Notes: a model not told the origin generated them from the letters alone. Shown: positions 15,255-23,576, counted from the first letter of the stretch. The stretch is 64,000 bases of DNA from Streptomyces antarcticus (GCF_026627255.1 NZ_JAPNLM010000028.1:29830-93829), one strand, 5' to 3'. Numbers and translations are program-made.

Positions 15255-16820
15255 GTGCACCAACACACCACAGCTGATCTGTACTTGCGCCTGTCCCTGG
15301 ACCGGGAGGGCAAGACTGCGATCGACCGCCAGGAAGCCGACTGCCGCGCGTGGGCGGAGCGCAACGGACTGGCCGTCCGCAAGGTCCACATCGACCGTGG
15401 ACGTTCCGGTTACAAGAACGTCAGCCGCAAGGGGTTCGATGCGGCGATCACAGCAGCCACGGCCGGCGTCGTGGGGGTTCTGATCGTCTGGAAGCTCGAC
15501 CGCCTGTCCCGCAAGGGCATCGGCGAGGTCGGCAAGGCTCTGGACGACATAGGCCGGGTCGACGGACGGCTGGTCTCCGTCATGGACGGCCTCGACACGA
15601 AGAACGACAGCGCCCGGGTCACCATCGCGATGCTGGCGGAACTGGCGCGCAACGAGTCCCGCAACCTCGGGATGCGCGTCGGCAACGCCAAGCGGTACCT
15701 ACGCCAGCGGGGCCAGTGGATCGGCGGACAGCCGCCTTACGGGCTACTGGTGGACCCTGAGGCGAAGAAGCTCATCCACGACCCCGAGACCGCCGTCTAC
15801 GCCCGCCTGATCGCCGATGAGGCGCTGTCCGGGAAGGCCCTCGTCCACATCGCCCGGTTGCTGAACGAGCACGGGGTGGAGTCCGCCCGTGGAGGCGAGT
15901 GGAACTCGTCCAGCGTCATGCAACTTCTTCGCTCACCGGCCTTCGCCGGTCTCATGCCGCAGACCGAGTACGAGGAGCAGCCGGACGGGACACGCAAGTA
16001 TATGAACCGGGTCTCCCCTTACCGAGACCCGGAGACGCTCGAAACCGTGGGTATCGGCGAGGGGATCATCACGGTCGGGGAGCGCGAACTCATCCTCCGC
16101 CAGCTCGAAGCGCGGACGTTTCCTCTGGCGGGAAAGCGGCATGGCCACAAGCAGGGCAAGTCACTGCTCACCGGCATAGCGCGCTGTGGGCTCTGCGGCG
16201 CCCGGATGAGCAAGGCCGGCACGTCGTATCAGTGCTCCAGCCACCGGATGGGGCGAGGATGCTCCGGCGTCTCCGCCCGGGTGGAGAGCATCGACGACTA
16301 CGTGACCCGGGCGTTCCTGTCACGCCTGCCGTCCCTGGGGCCCCAGGACCCGCTGCTCGCCGTGATCGCCGATCGGTGGGTGCAGAGGGAGGACCCGGAG
16401 GTATTCGCGAAGCGGGACGCGATCGAGGCGGAGATCGTGGACGAGGGAGCCCGTCTGGCGGACCTGGAGGAGGCCAGGTACGTCCGTGGCGAGTTCACCG
16501 GCGCAGACGCGATCGACCGGTACAACCGTCTCGCAGGACGACTTCGTACCCGGATCGAGGGGTTGCGCGCAGACCTACTGCGGATGCCTACCCCTTCCGT
16601 GGATATTTCTCCGCTCCTGGACGCCGGCCTGCTACGTGAAGCTTGGGAAGCCGACGATGCGGCCGGAAGGCGTGAACGCCTTGGCCTCGCAATCGATCGC
16701 GTGGAAGTCCAGCGAGGGAGGGTGGGCGTGAGGTTCAACGGTGACGAGCGCTGCCGGATCGTCTGGGCGACCAGAGGCGGTGCTGGGGCGGAGTCAACGG
16801 GTGACGAAGTGACGGAATGA
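15255..16820 (+). CDS. Large serine recombinase (integrase)
   Basis: This 521-residue protein starts at GTG 15255, with GTGAGGA upstream. The N-terminal resolvase domain has the catalytic Ser in YLRLSLDREGKTAIDRQEADC (residue ~14) and the downstream arginines in VWKLDRLSRKG and ARNESRNLGMRVGNAK. A recombinase domain follows (residues ~150-270), then a zinc-ribbon with Cys pairs in CGLCGARM and YQCSSHRMGRGC. A coiled-coil-like region lies at ~385-450. This architecture is that of phiC31-type integrases for directional attP x attB integration. It sits immediately inside attL, the usual arrangement. Confidence 0.95.
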   Translation: MHQHTTADLYLRLSLDREGKTAIDRQEADCRAWAERNGLAVRKVHIDRGRSGYKNVSRKGFDAAITAATAGVVGVLIVWKLDRLSRKGIGEVGKALDDIGRVDGRLVSVMDGLDTKNDSARVTIAMLAELARNESRNLGMRVGNAKRYLRQRGQWIGGQPPYGLLVDPEAKKLIHDPETAVYARLIADEALSGKALVHIARLLNEHGVESARGGEWNSSSVMQLLRSPAFAGLMPQTEYEEQPDGTRKYMNRVSPYRDPETLETVGIGEGIITVGERELILRQLEARTFPLAGKRHGHKQGKSLLTGIARCGLCGARMSKAGTSYQCSSHRMGRGCSGVSARVESIDDYVTRAFLSRLPSLGPQDPLLAVIADRWVQREDPEVFAKRDAIEAEIVDEGARLADLEEARYVRGEFTGADAIDRYNRLAGRLRTRIEGLRADLLRMPTPSVDISPLLDAGLLREAWEADDAAGRRERLGLAIDRVEVQRGRVGVRFNGDERCRIVWATRGGAGAESTGDEVTE

Positions 16821-16906
16821 CGGTCGAAGCCCATTACCTCTTTATAGAGGTGTTCTGAGTCTCTGTAGATGGAAGAGAACAAAACGTCATTCCGTCACTT
16901 CGTCAC
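16801..16906. repeat. 22-bp perfect inverted repeat bracketing a small hairpin
   Basis: The arm at 16801-16822, beginning GTGACGAAGTGACGGAATGA, is matched exactly by its reverse complement at 16885-16906. The left arm contains the last codons and stop of the integrase. Each arm is itself built of TGACG-spaced iterons. Between them an ACCTCT-TTAT-AGAGGT hairpin sits at 16836-16851. The bases from 16907 to 17288 hold no convincing gene. Confidence 0.85.
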
Positions 16907-17288
16907 TGGGGCCATCGGAGGGTCGGCGCGAAGTTGCGCTGTGGTCACCATCCCGACCCCGGCCCCAGCTCGGAACACGCACGCTGGGTGCGACGCCGTT
17001 TTTCGGGCCCATCATCGCCCTGACCAGCGGATATCGACCGCCGAACGCGCGAGAGCGACAGAGTTAGCGCCCTGTAAAGCCCGCCGAACGCCCCATGATG
17101 CCGTCCGGAGGGCAGGGCAACACCACGAGCCTCCGCACTCGTCACCCCTGATCGGGGCGGCGAGCGCGGGGGCTCTTGTGCCTTCGCTGGCACCCCAATC
17201 GCCTTGTCTGAAGGCCCTCTTGCGCGGCTCAGCCGCAGGGGTGAGGCTCGTGCACGCTGGTGCAACCCACTCGACGGCGGGAGCGACC

Positions 17289-17531
17289 GTGACCCTAAAG
17301 TTCCTCGGCATCATCCCGAACACGCCGACTGACGAGTCTCCGACGATCTGGCTCCACGAGGAGACCGGCGACCTTCTGATTCAGTCTTACAAGGCGACCG
17401 AGGACGAGGTGAAGGCGTGCCAGGAGATCGGTTCGATCCCGGGCCACTCCACGGACGTTCCGGACCACGAGACGATCATCCGGCTGCCCGCGGTGATGCT
17501 GAAGTACATCCCGCGCCCGGACGACAACTGA
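17289..17531 (+). CDS. Small conserved Streptomyces protein (80 aa)
   Basis: GTG 17289 follows GGGAGCGACC and opens an 80-residue acidic protein: TLKFLGIIPNTPTDESPTIWLHEETGDLLIQSY, then ETIIRLPAVMLKYIPR. Small proteins of this form regularly precede DUF6879 genes beside XRE/DUF5753 regulators in Streptomyces. A longer frame from 16869 is open but its first 140 residues look non-coding. The role is unknown, presumably in the same regulatory module as its neighbours. Confidence 0.7.
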   Translation: MTLKFLGIIPNTPTDESPTIWLHEETGDLLIQSYKATEDEVKACQEIGSIPGHSTDVPDHETIIRLPAVMLKYIPRPDDN

Positions 17532-17541
17532 GAGGCAGGCC

Positions 17542-18060
17542 GTGCAGCCACCCGCACGTCATGCACTGGCACGAGCACAGCACTCGGCGGTGCACCTTGA
17601 GTTGCGTGACAGCTACGTGCTCGATGACCCCGAGTTCATCGCGTGGCAGCAGGGAAAGCGCCTCGACCCCGCTGACCGGTCTTCTTGGTGGGGCGGCTGG
17701 CACGACGCGGTAAGCGAAGCGACGGCCCGAGGGGTCGTGGTCCGGCGGCTTCGGATCGTGTCGGAGCCGATCAGCGACTACGTGCGGTACGAGTACGACT
17801 GCACCTTCACGAACATCGCGGCGGGTGAACTGGTCCGGTGGCTGCCACGGCGGCAGACCACGGACTTGGCCTTGCCGGGTACTGACTTCTGGCTGTTCGA
17901 CGGTGGGCAAGCGCTGTTCCACCACTTCACCGGGAACGGGCAGCTCGACCAGGACGGGCGGGAGTACACGGACGAGCCCGAGCGGGTGAAGCTGTGCGCC
18001 ATCGCCTTCGAAGCAGCCTGGCAACGGGCCGTACCGCACGAGGAGTACCGACCGCGCTGA
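17542..18060 (+). CDS. DUF6879-family protein
   Basis: This 172-residue protein lies ten bases after the 80-aa gene and twelve before the XRE gene. Its DUF6879 features include AVHLELRDSYVLDDPEFIAWQQGK, WHDAVSEATARGVVVRRLRIVSEPISDYVRYEYDCT, and FWLFDGGQALFHHFTGNG. These proteins travel with DUF5753 regulators and small partner proteins in actinobacteria. They are suspected to be signal or partner components, but the biochemistry is unknown. Confidence 0.85.
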   Translation: MQPPARHALARAQHSAVHLELRDSYVLDDPEFIAWQQGKRLDPADRSSWWGGWHDAVSEATARGVVVRRLRIVSEPISDYVRYEYDCTFTNIAAGELVRWLPRRQTTDLALPGTDFWLFDGGQALFHHFTGNGQLDQDGREYTDEPERVKLCAIAFEAAWQRAVPHEEYRPR

Positions 18061-18072
18061 GCTGTCACCACC

Positions 18073-18921
18073 ATGGCCGTCTCACCCTCATCAAGCGCAC
18101 AGCAGGCCCGGCAGGCTCTGGCGAACCGACTCGCTGAGCTGTGCCGGGATGCCGGCCTCACCGGACGGGACATCGCCCGTCTGTGCTCCTGGCACCCGTC
18201 CAAGTCGTCGCGGATCATGAACGCGCGCACGCCCCCGTCCGCTGACGACATCCGGGCGTGGTGCCGGGCGTGTGGCTCGGAAGATCAGACGGAAGACCTG
18301 TTGGCCTCGCTGCGTACCGCCGAAGGCATGTGGGTCGGGTGGCGGCGCATGGAGCGCGGTGGGCTCAAGCGGGCCCAGGAAGCCCGTCTCCCGCTCTTCG
18401 AGCGAACCCGCCGGTTCCGCGCCTACTCCTCGTGGTTCGTTCCGGGCCTGATCCAGACCTACGGCTACACGGAAGCCGTTTTGCGCGCGGTCCAGCGCAG
18501 ACGGGTCGAAGTGGACGACGTTGCCGATGCGGTCGCCGTCCGCATGGAGCGTCAGCGCGTGCTCTACGAAGGTGATCGGCGGTTCGCGTTCCTGGTTGAG
18601 GAATCGGTCTTGCGGAACGGGCTCGGCGGGGCGGAGGTACAGGAGGAACAGCTCCGCCACCTCCTCACGGTCGGCTCTCTGCCCAGCGTCAGTCTGGGGG
18701 TGGTCCCCACGCGTACTGAGCGATCGCGGATGCCGGTGGAGGGGTTTTGGATTTTCGACGCAGCACAGGTCAACGTCGAGTTGGTCTCGGGCTACCTCAC
18801 GCTGACCCAGCCCAGTGAGGTTGCCGCGTACGCGGACACGTTCAGGGAGCTGGCCGACATGGCGGTCTACGGGGCGAAGGCCCGAGCGCTTGTCACGAGC
18901 GTCATTCAGACCCTGCGGTGA
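18073..18921 (+). CDS. XRE-family regulator with DUF5753 domain
   Basis: This 282-residue protein has an N-terminal helix-turn-helix (LAELCRDAGLTGRDIARLCSWHPSKSSRIMNART). It is followed by a DUF5753 domain marked by FRAYSSWFVPGLIQTYGYTEAVLRA, EERQ-type helices, and FLVEESVLRNGLGG ... LPSVSLGVVP. Proteins of this class control developmental or antibiotic gene sets together with small acidic partners. It is probably cotranscribed with the two upstream genes, and it likely acts on the repeats at 18928-18947. Confidence 0.88.
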   Translation: MAVSPSSSAQQARQALANRLAELCRDAGLTGRDIARLCSWHPSKSSRIMNARTPPSADDIRAWCRACGSEDQTEDLLASLRTAEGMWVGWRRMERGGLKRAQEARLPLFERTRRFRAYSSWFVPGLIQTYGYTEAVLRAVQRRRVEVDDVADAVAVRMERQRVLYEGDRRFAFLVEESVLRNGLGGAEVQEEQLRHLLTVGSLPSVSLGVVPTRTERSRMPVEGFWIFDAAQVNVELVSGYLTLTQPSEVAAYADTFRELADMAVYGAKARALVTSVIQTLR

Positions 18922-18927
18922 TGGCCG

Positions 18928-18977
18928 TGCAACCTCATGCAATCTCATGGGAAGTGCGACCTCGGCATTCCTAGCGT
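18928..18977 (+). promoter_or_regulatory. Tandem TGCAAYCTCA operator and leaderless promoter
   Basis: TGCAACCTCA (18928-18937) and TGCAATCTCA (18938-18947) are adjacent direct repeats, followed by TG. A -10-like TAGCGT lies at 18972-18977, seven bases before ATG 18985, so the transcript would be leaderless. No good -35 is present; the repeats occupy that position, as expected for an activator site. Confidence 0.5.
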
Positions 18978-18984
18978 GGTCACC

Positions 18985-19209
18985 ATGCGGACGACACGAG
19001 ATCGGGCCGTGAAGCCCATCACCTATGCGCAGCCCCCGGTAGAGCTGCCGCTGCGAACAGATCCGGAGCCCGTACCGGCGGACGGCTGCGGAGTCTGCGC
19101 CGCCCTGGCCGCGCAGCGGCGAGAGGCCCGCCTCGAAGGCGACGGCTCCGTGGTCAGCGACTGCAACGTGGAGCTCCGGAACCACCCGCACCCCGGGGAG
19201 TCGACGTGA
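18985..19209 (+). CDS. Small conserved protein (74 aa)
   Basis: This frame starts at ATG 18985 and contains VPADGCGVCAALAAQRREARLEGDGSVVSDCNVELRNHPH. The CGVC pair and the C-N-x-E-x-R-NH tail recur in small Streptomyces proteins located next to DUF7848 genes. Its stop overlaps the next start by four bases (GTGA). The function is unknown; zinc binding through the cysteines and histidines is possible. Confidence 0.65.
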   Translation: MRTTRDRAVKPITYAQPPVELPLRTDPEPVPADGCGVCAALAAQRREARLEGDGSVVSDCNVELRNHPHPGEST

Positions 19210-19436
19210 GCGTGAAAGCCGTGCTGCGGTACGTGAGCTACGTCATGCGCCGCCACCCATCGGCCGAGACCACGGCAACCGCGCGGTGCCTGAACCCGGA
19301 CTGCCGATGGACCTCCGAACCGACCGGGAACGCGGACGTGTGCACCGACATGTGCATACAGCACACTGGCCGGACCGGGCATATGACCTACCTCCGGGAA
19401 TTCTCGGAGGTCGCCGTGGTGGAGCGGATCCCATAG
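19206..19436 (+). CDS. DUF7848-family small protein
   Basis: This 76-residue protein begins SVKAVLRYVSYVMRRHP, then has CLNPDCRWTSEP, CTDMCIQHTGRTGHMTYLREF. The paired cysteines and final H-T-x-R-TGH-x-x-Y/F-R signature match DUF7848, a frequent partner in actinobacterial mobile regions. The cysteine/histidine spacing resembles a zinc-binding fold. It is coupled to the preceding gene. Confidence 0.75.
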   Translation: MSVKAVLRYVSYVMRRHPSAETTATARCLNPDCRWTSEPTGNADVCTDMCIQHTGRTGHMTYLREFSEVAVVERIP

Positions 19437-19455
19437 CTGCGCGGGACAATGGCGT

Positions 19456-19638
19456 CGTACGGCCGTGATCCGGTGTTCATGGGCCCCTGGCAAGCTTGAA
19501 ACATGAACGATGCTGCCCCGGCGCCCACCCCCGCGCCCGCACCCCGCAAGCGTGCCCGTGTCCGTGCCCCCGAGCTGATCGGTAAGGGGGGCTGGATCAA
19601 TACCGGCGGGAAGGACCTGAGGCTCGCCGACTTCCGAG
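19456..19638 (+). repeat. Right copy of the imperfect ~185-bp direct repeat
   Basis: This carries the upstream region and first ~45 codons of the intact NHL/thioredoxin gene, related to 15006-15189. It lies on the element side of the presumed attR crossover, so it appears to have been delivered by the element. Confidence 0.75.
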
Positions 19639-21356
19639 GTCGCACATTGATCCTCGATTTTTGGACATTCTGCTGCATTAACTGCCTCCACGTCCTCGAC
19701 GAGCTCCGCGAGCTGGAGGAGAAGCACCGCGACACCGTCGTGATCATCGGCGTGCACTCGCCGAAGTTCGTGCACGAGGCCGAGCACGCCGCCGTCGTCG
19801 ACGCCGTCGAGCGGTACGAGGTGCACCACCCCGTGCTGGACGACCCCGAGCTGGCCACCTGGAAGCAGTACGCCGTGCGGGCCTGGCCCACGCTCGTCGT
19901 GATCGACCCCGAGGGGTACGTCGTCGCCCAGCACGCCGGCGAGGGCCACGCGCACGCCATCGCGCGGCTCGTCGAGGAGCTGGAGGCCGAGCACGGGGCC
20001 AAGGGGACGCTGCGGCGCGGGGACGGGCCGTACGTGGCGCCCGAGCCGGTGGCGAGCGACCTGCGGTTCCCCGGGAAGGCGCTGCTGCTGCCCTCCGGGA
20101 ACTTCCTGGTGTCCGACTCGACCCGGCACCAGCTGGTCGAGCTGGCCGCCGACGGGGAGCGCGTCGTACGGCGCGTCGGCAGCGGCGAGCGCGGGTTCGG
20201 GCCCGACGCCTTCAGCGAGCCGCAGGGGCTGGCGCTGCTGCCCGACGGGACCGTCGTCGTCGCCGACACCGTCAACCACGCGCTGCGCCGCTTCGACCCC
20301 GCCACGGGGGCCGTGGAGACCGTCGCCGGGACCGGACGCCAGTGGTGGCAGGGTTCGCCGACCTCCGGGCCGGCCCTGGACGTGGACCTGTCCTCGCCGT
20401 GGGACGTCGCCTGGTGGCGGGGCCGGGTGTGGATCGCCATGGCCGGCGTCCACCAGCTGTGGACCTGGGACCCGGAGACCGGCACGGTCGCGGTCGCGGC
20501 CGGTACGACCAACGAGGGCCTGCACGACGGTCCCGCCGCCGAGGCCTGGTTCGCCCAGCCGTCCGGGCTGGCCGCCGCCGGGGACCGGCTGTGGATCGCC
20601 GACTCCGAGACCAGCGCCCTGCGGTACGTCCACCCCGCCGACGGCGACGGCGGCGGCTACGCCGTCACCACCGCCGTCGGCACCGGACTGTTCGACTTCG
20701 GGCACCGGGACGGCGACGCCGCCCAGGCGCTGCTCCAGCACCCGCTCGGTGTGACCGCCCTGCCCGACGGATCCGTCGCGGTCTGCGACACGTACAACCA
20801 CGCGCTGCGCCGCTACGACCCCGCCACCGGCGAGGTCACCACCCTGGCGACCGATCTGCGCGAGCCGAGCGACGCCGTCCTCGTCGGCGGGGACATCGTC
20901 GTCGTCGAGTCGGCCCGGCACCGGCTGACCCGGCTGCGGCTCCCGGAGGAGGCCGTACGGGTCGACGCCGTCGCCCACCGCACGCAGCGGGCCGCGACCG
21001 AGGTGGCCCCCGGCACGCTCCGCCTCGACGTGGTCTTCCAGGCCCCGGCCGGGCAGAAGCTCGACACCCGCTACGGGCCGTCCACCCGCCTGCTGGTCTC
21101 CTCGACCCCGCCCGCGCTGCTGGCGGGCGGCGAGGGGGCCGGGACGGACCTGTTCCGGGAGCTGGAGCTGAACCCGGAGGTCACCGAAGGCGTCCTGCAC
21201 GTGTCCGCGATGGCGGCTTCCTGCGACGACGACCCGGCCAACGAGTACCCGGCCTGCCACGTCCACCAGCAGGACTGGGGCGTCCCGGTGACGGTCGCCC
21301 CCGGCGGGGCGGCCCGTCTCCCGCTCGTCCTGGCCGGCATGGACGACGACGCGTAG
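19503..21356 (+). CDS. NHL-repeat protein with N-terminal thioredoxin domain
   Basis: This 617-residue protein has a thioredoxin-like domain at residues ~40-165 with the redox motif in DFWTFCCINCLHVLDELREL (CxxC form CINC) and a cis-Pro strand WPTLVVIDPEG. About six NHL/beta-propeller blades follow (for example FSEPQGLALLPDGTVVVADTVNHALRRFDPATG). Such NHLRC2-type proteins are presumed redox-linked scaffolds. The first ~50 codons lie inside the integrative element's right end, and the codons at the junction (ACATTG ... TTTTTGGACATTC) are AT-rich and rare. The gene is nevertheless open throughout. A strong terminator follows. Confidence 0.9.
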   Translation: MNDAAPAPTPAPAPRKRARVRAPELIGKGGWINTGGKDLRLADFRGRTLILDFWTFCCINCLHVLDELRELEEKHRDTVVIIGVHSPKFVHEAEHAAVVDAVERYEVHHPVLDDPELATWKQYAVRAWPTLVVIDPEGYVVAQHAGEGHAHAIARLVEELEAEHGAKGTLRRGDGPYVAPEPVASDLRFPGKALLLPSGNFLVSDSTRHQLVELAADGERVVRRVGSGERGFGPDAFSEPQGLALLPDGTVVVADTVNHALRRFDPATGAVETVAGTGRQWWQGSPTSGPALDVDLSSPWDVAWWRGRVWIAMAGVHQLWTWDPETGTVAVAAGTTNEGLHDGPAAEAWFAQPSGLAAAGDRLWIADSETSALRYVHPADGDGGGYAVTTAVGTGLFDFGHRDGDAAQALLQHPLGVTALPDGSVAVCDTYNHALRRYDPATGEVTTLATDLREPSDAVLVGGDIVVVESARHRLTRLRLPEEAVRVDAVAHRTQRAATEVAPGTLRLDVVFQAPAGQKLDTRYGPSTRLLVSSTPPALLAGGEGAGTDLFRELELNPEVTEGVLHVSAMAASCDDDPANEYPACHVHQQDWGVPVTVAPGGAARLPLVLAGMDDDA

Positions 21357-21375
21357 GCGGATCGACGGCCCGTAC

Positions 21376-21420
21376 GACGCAACCCCGCCCCGGACGCGGC
21401 ATCCGGGGCGGGGTTGCGTC
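21376..21420. terminator. Bidirectional terminator
   Basis: A perfect 19-bp stem (21376-21394 with 21402-21420, starting GACGCAACCCCGCCCCGGA) with a 7-nt loop lies between the convergent NHL/thioredoxin and aminopeptidase genes. Confidence 0.85.
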
Positions 21421-21443
21421 ATACGTGAGGGGGGCGGGGGACC

Positions 21444-22736
21444 TCAGCCCTCCAGGAAGGCCACCAGGGCGTTCGCCAGGAGGAACGGGTCGTCCGCGCC
21501 GCACAGTTCGCGGGCGCTGTGCATCGAGAGGATCGCGACGCCGATGTCCACCGTCTGGATGCCGTGCCGGGCGGCCGTGATCGGGCCGATCGTCGTGCCG
21601 CACGGCATGGAGTTGTTGGAGACGAACGCCTGCCACGGCACGCCGGCCCGCTCGCAGGCGCTCGCGAACACCGCGCGCCCGCTGCCGTCCGTCGCATAGC
21701 GCTGGTTGACGTTGACCTTGAGGATCGGGCCGCCGTTGGCGCGCGGGTGGTGCGACGGGTCGTGCCGCTCCGCGTAGTTGGGGTGCACGGCGTGCCCGGT
21801 GTCCGAGGAGAGACAGATGGTGCCGGCGAGCGCCCGGGCGCGGTCCTCGTAGGTGCCGCCGCGGGAGAAGACGGAACGTTCCAGCACGTTCCCCAGCAGG
21901 GGGCCGTCGGCGCCCGTGTCCGACTGCGAGCCGTTCTCCTCGTGGTCGAAGGCGGCCAGCACCGGGATGTGGTCGAGCGCCTCCGAGGTGGAGACGGCGG
22001 CCAGCGCGGCGACGCCCGCGTGGACCGACAGCAGGTTGTCCATGCGGGGGCCGGCCAGCAGCTCGCGGTCGCGGCCGAGGTAGGAGGGCGGCTCGATCGA
22101 GTGGACCATCAGGTCCCAGCCGGCCACCGAGCCCTGCGGCAGGCCCTCTTCCTCCTCCAGGAAGGCGATGAGGTCGCCCTCCTGGACCTCTCCCAGGCCC
22201 CAGATCGGCTGCATGTGCCGCTGCTTGTCCAGCTTCAGGCCGTCGGTGTTCACCGACCGGTCCAGGTGCACGGCGAGCTGGGGGACGCGCAGCAGCGCGC
22301 GGTCCACGTTCACCAGGCGCTCGGTTCCGTCCCGCAGGGTCAGCCGGCCGGCCAGGCCCAGGTCCCGGTCCAGCCAGGTGTTGAGCAGCGTGCCGCCGTA
22401 GATCTCGACGGCGATCTGCCGCCAGCCCTGCGAGCCGGTGTCCGGCAGCGGCTTGACCCGCAGGTTGGGGGAGTCGGTGTGCGCGCCGACGATCCGGAAC
22501 GGGGTGTGCGCGGCCGCGCCTTCCGGGACGTACCAGGCGATGAGCGCGCCGCCGCGGAGCACGAACTTGCCCCCGGTGCTCGCGTCCCAGGCGTCCGTTT
22601 CCGACAACTGCCTGAAGCCTGCCTTTTCCAGCCGCTCGGCCGAGTTGGCCACGGCGTGGTACGGCGACGGACTGGCCGTCAAAAAGGTCATCAGATCGTC
22701 GGTGTGGCCGCGGTCGAAGCGGGCGGGAGAGCTCAT
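21444..22736 (-). CDS. M18-family (aspartyl) aminopeptidase
   Basis: From ATG 22736 (AAGGTG upstream) the protein is 430 residues. The two-metal M18 ligands are visible: GAHTDSPNLRVKP (first His-x-Asp), FDHEENGSQSDTGADGPLL (catalytic Glu pair), LSSDTGHAVHPNYAERHDP and the final MHSARELCGADD. It is a cytosolic metallo-aminopeptidase removing acidic or neutral N-terminal residues. It is full length. Confidence 0.92.
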   Translation of the reverse strand: MSSPARFDRGHTDDLMTFLTASPSPYHAVANSAERLEKAGFRQLSETDAWDASTGGKFVLRGGALIAWYVPEGAAAHTPFRIVGAHTDSPNLRVKPLPDTGSQGWRQIAVEIYGGTLLNTWLDRDLGLAGRLTLRDGTERLVNVDRALLRVPQLAVHLDRSVNTDGLKLDKQRHMQPIWGLGEVQEGDLIAFLEEEEGLPQGSVAGWDLMVHSIEPPSYLGRDRELLAGPRMDNLLSVHAGVAALAAVSTSEALDHIPVLAAFDHEENGSQSDTGADGPLLGNVLERSVFSRGGTYEDRARALAGTICLSSDTGHAVHPNYAERHDPSHHPRANGGPILKVNVNQRYATDGSGRAVFASACERAGVPWQAFVSNNSMPCGTTIGPITAARHGIQTVDIGVAILSMHSARELCGADDPFLLANALVAFLEG

Positions 22737-22838
22737 GTGGTTCACCTTAACGACGGTCGTGTTCGCCATGGCCGGACTGCGGCTGATAGCCGAGAGGTCG
22801 GGGGCCGCGGGGTGTGTGATCTGCGGTCCCTTCGGTTC

Positions 22839-23576
22839 TCAGCCCGGCGGGCGCTCGAATCTGCGCTGCAGTTGCCTGCGCTCGCCCCGGCGGATGCGCG
22901 GGAGCATCTCCGGGGTCTGCGCGGAGCGCTGCGCGCGTCTCTTGCGTCCGGCGCAGAAGATACAGGCCTCGCCGGGCGGCGCGTCGGGGTCGATGGGGGC
23001 CCCGGGGTGCTCGGAGCAGCCCGAGGCGTTGCGGGGCCGGGACAGTTCGCGGGCGACGATGAAGGCGCGGTGCAGGTCGTCGGCGATGCGGACGAAGTCC
23101 TCGGCCGGGGAGGAGAGGCTCAGGTGGAAGCGCTGGTCCTCGACGGTGCGCAGGCAGGTGCGCAGCACCGTGAGGGTGTACGGGGGGTCCGGCACGGGGT
23201 AGCCCAGGCGGCGCTGTTCCCCGGCGGGCGGTGTCGGGGCGCCTGCGCGGCCGCCGCGGCCGCGCAGCCCGAGGCGCCGCCGGTCGTTGCAGATGAGGCA
23301 GCGGCCCCATCCGTCGGGGGCCTCGGGGTCGAGGGCGCCGTTGGGGTGCTCGGAGCAGCCGGTGTAGCTCTTGGCGGGTGCCAGGCCGCCGGCGGTCTGG
23401 AAGGCCACGTACAGGGCGTCGGCGATCCCGTCGTACTCGGCGGGGTGCGCGCCGTCGTACAGCTCGCGCAGGTGGTCGCCGAGGCTGCCCAGGCTCGCCT
23501 GCAGCTCCTTGAGGGCGTACGGCCGCCCGGTGGGGACGGAGTACCCCCTGCTGCCGTGCTGATCCTGTGGACTCAT
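22839..23576 (-). CDS. Hypothetical protein with two CxxH/CxxC zinc-binding-like repeats
   Basis: This 245-residue protein (start ATG 23576) consists of two copies of one module. Each has an ALY/LHRAF helix, then GCSEHPNGALDPEAPDGWGR followed by CLICN in the first, and GCSEHPGAPIDPDAPPGEAC followed by IFC in the second. Each repeat has C-x-x-H and C-x-x-C pairs about 20 residues apart, an arrangement suited to a zinc knuckle. No known family was recognised. The Arg-rich C-terminus could bind nucleic acid. Confidence 0.65.
   Translation of the reverse strand: MSPQDQHGSRGYSVPTGRPYALKELQASLGSLGDHLRELYDGAHPAEYDGIADALYVAFQTAGGLAPAKSYTGCSEHPNGALDPEAPDGWGRCLICNDRRRLGLRGRGGRAGAPTPPAGEQRRLGYPVPDPPYTLTVLRTCLRTVEDQRFHLSLSSPAEDFVRIADDLHRAFIVARELSRPRNASGCSEHPGAPIDPDAPPGEACIFCAGRKRRAQRSAQTPEMLPRIRRGERRQLQRRFERPPG

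Larger units (their letters stand above)
15204..19670. mobile_element. ~4.4-kb serine-integrase integrative element
   Basis: The element contains a large serine integrase next to the left boundary, a cluster of actinobacterial accessory regulators (80-aa protein, DUF6879, XRE/DUF5753, a 74-aa protein, DUF7848), and no recognisable replication, transfer or phage structural genes. The boundaries are placed at the related GATTTCTGGATTTC (15204-15217, attL) and GATTTTTGGACATTC (19656-19670, attR). Both lie in unusually AT-rich stretches of otherwise high-GC coding DNA. The insertion is inside the NHL/thioredoxin gene, and the right end supplies a new promoter and 5' coding region. The exact crossover dinucleotide cannot be fixed by eye. 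Confidence 0.7.

Noticed and set aside
16869..17288. Upstream extension of the 80-aa element gene (about 140 more codons)
   Set aside because: The added residues have no family-like pattern, and GTG 17289 has its own ribosome-binding site and the family-typical start.
15204..19670. Interpretation of the element as a conjugative AICE or prophage
   Set aside because: No Rep, FtsK-like transfer, capsid, terminase or lysis genes are present.
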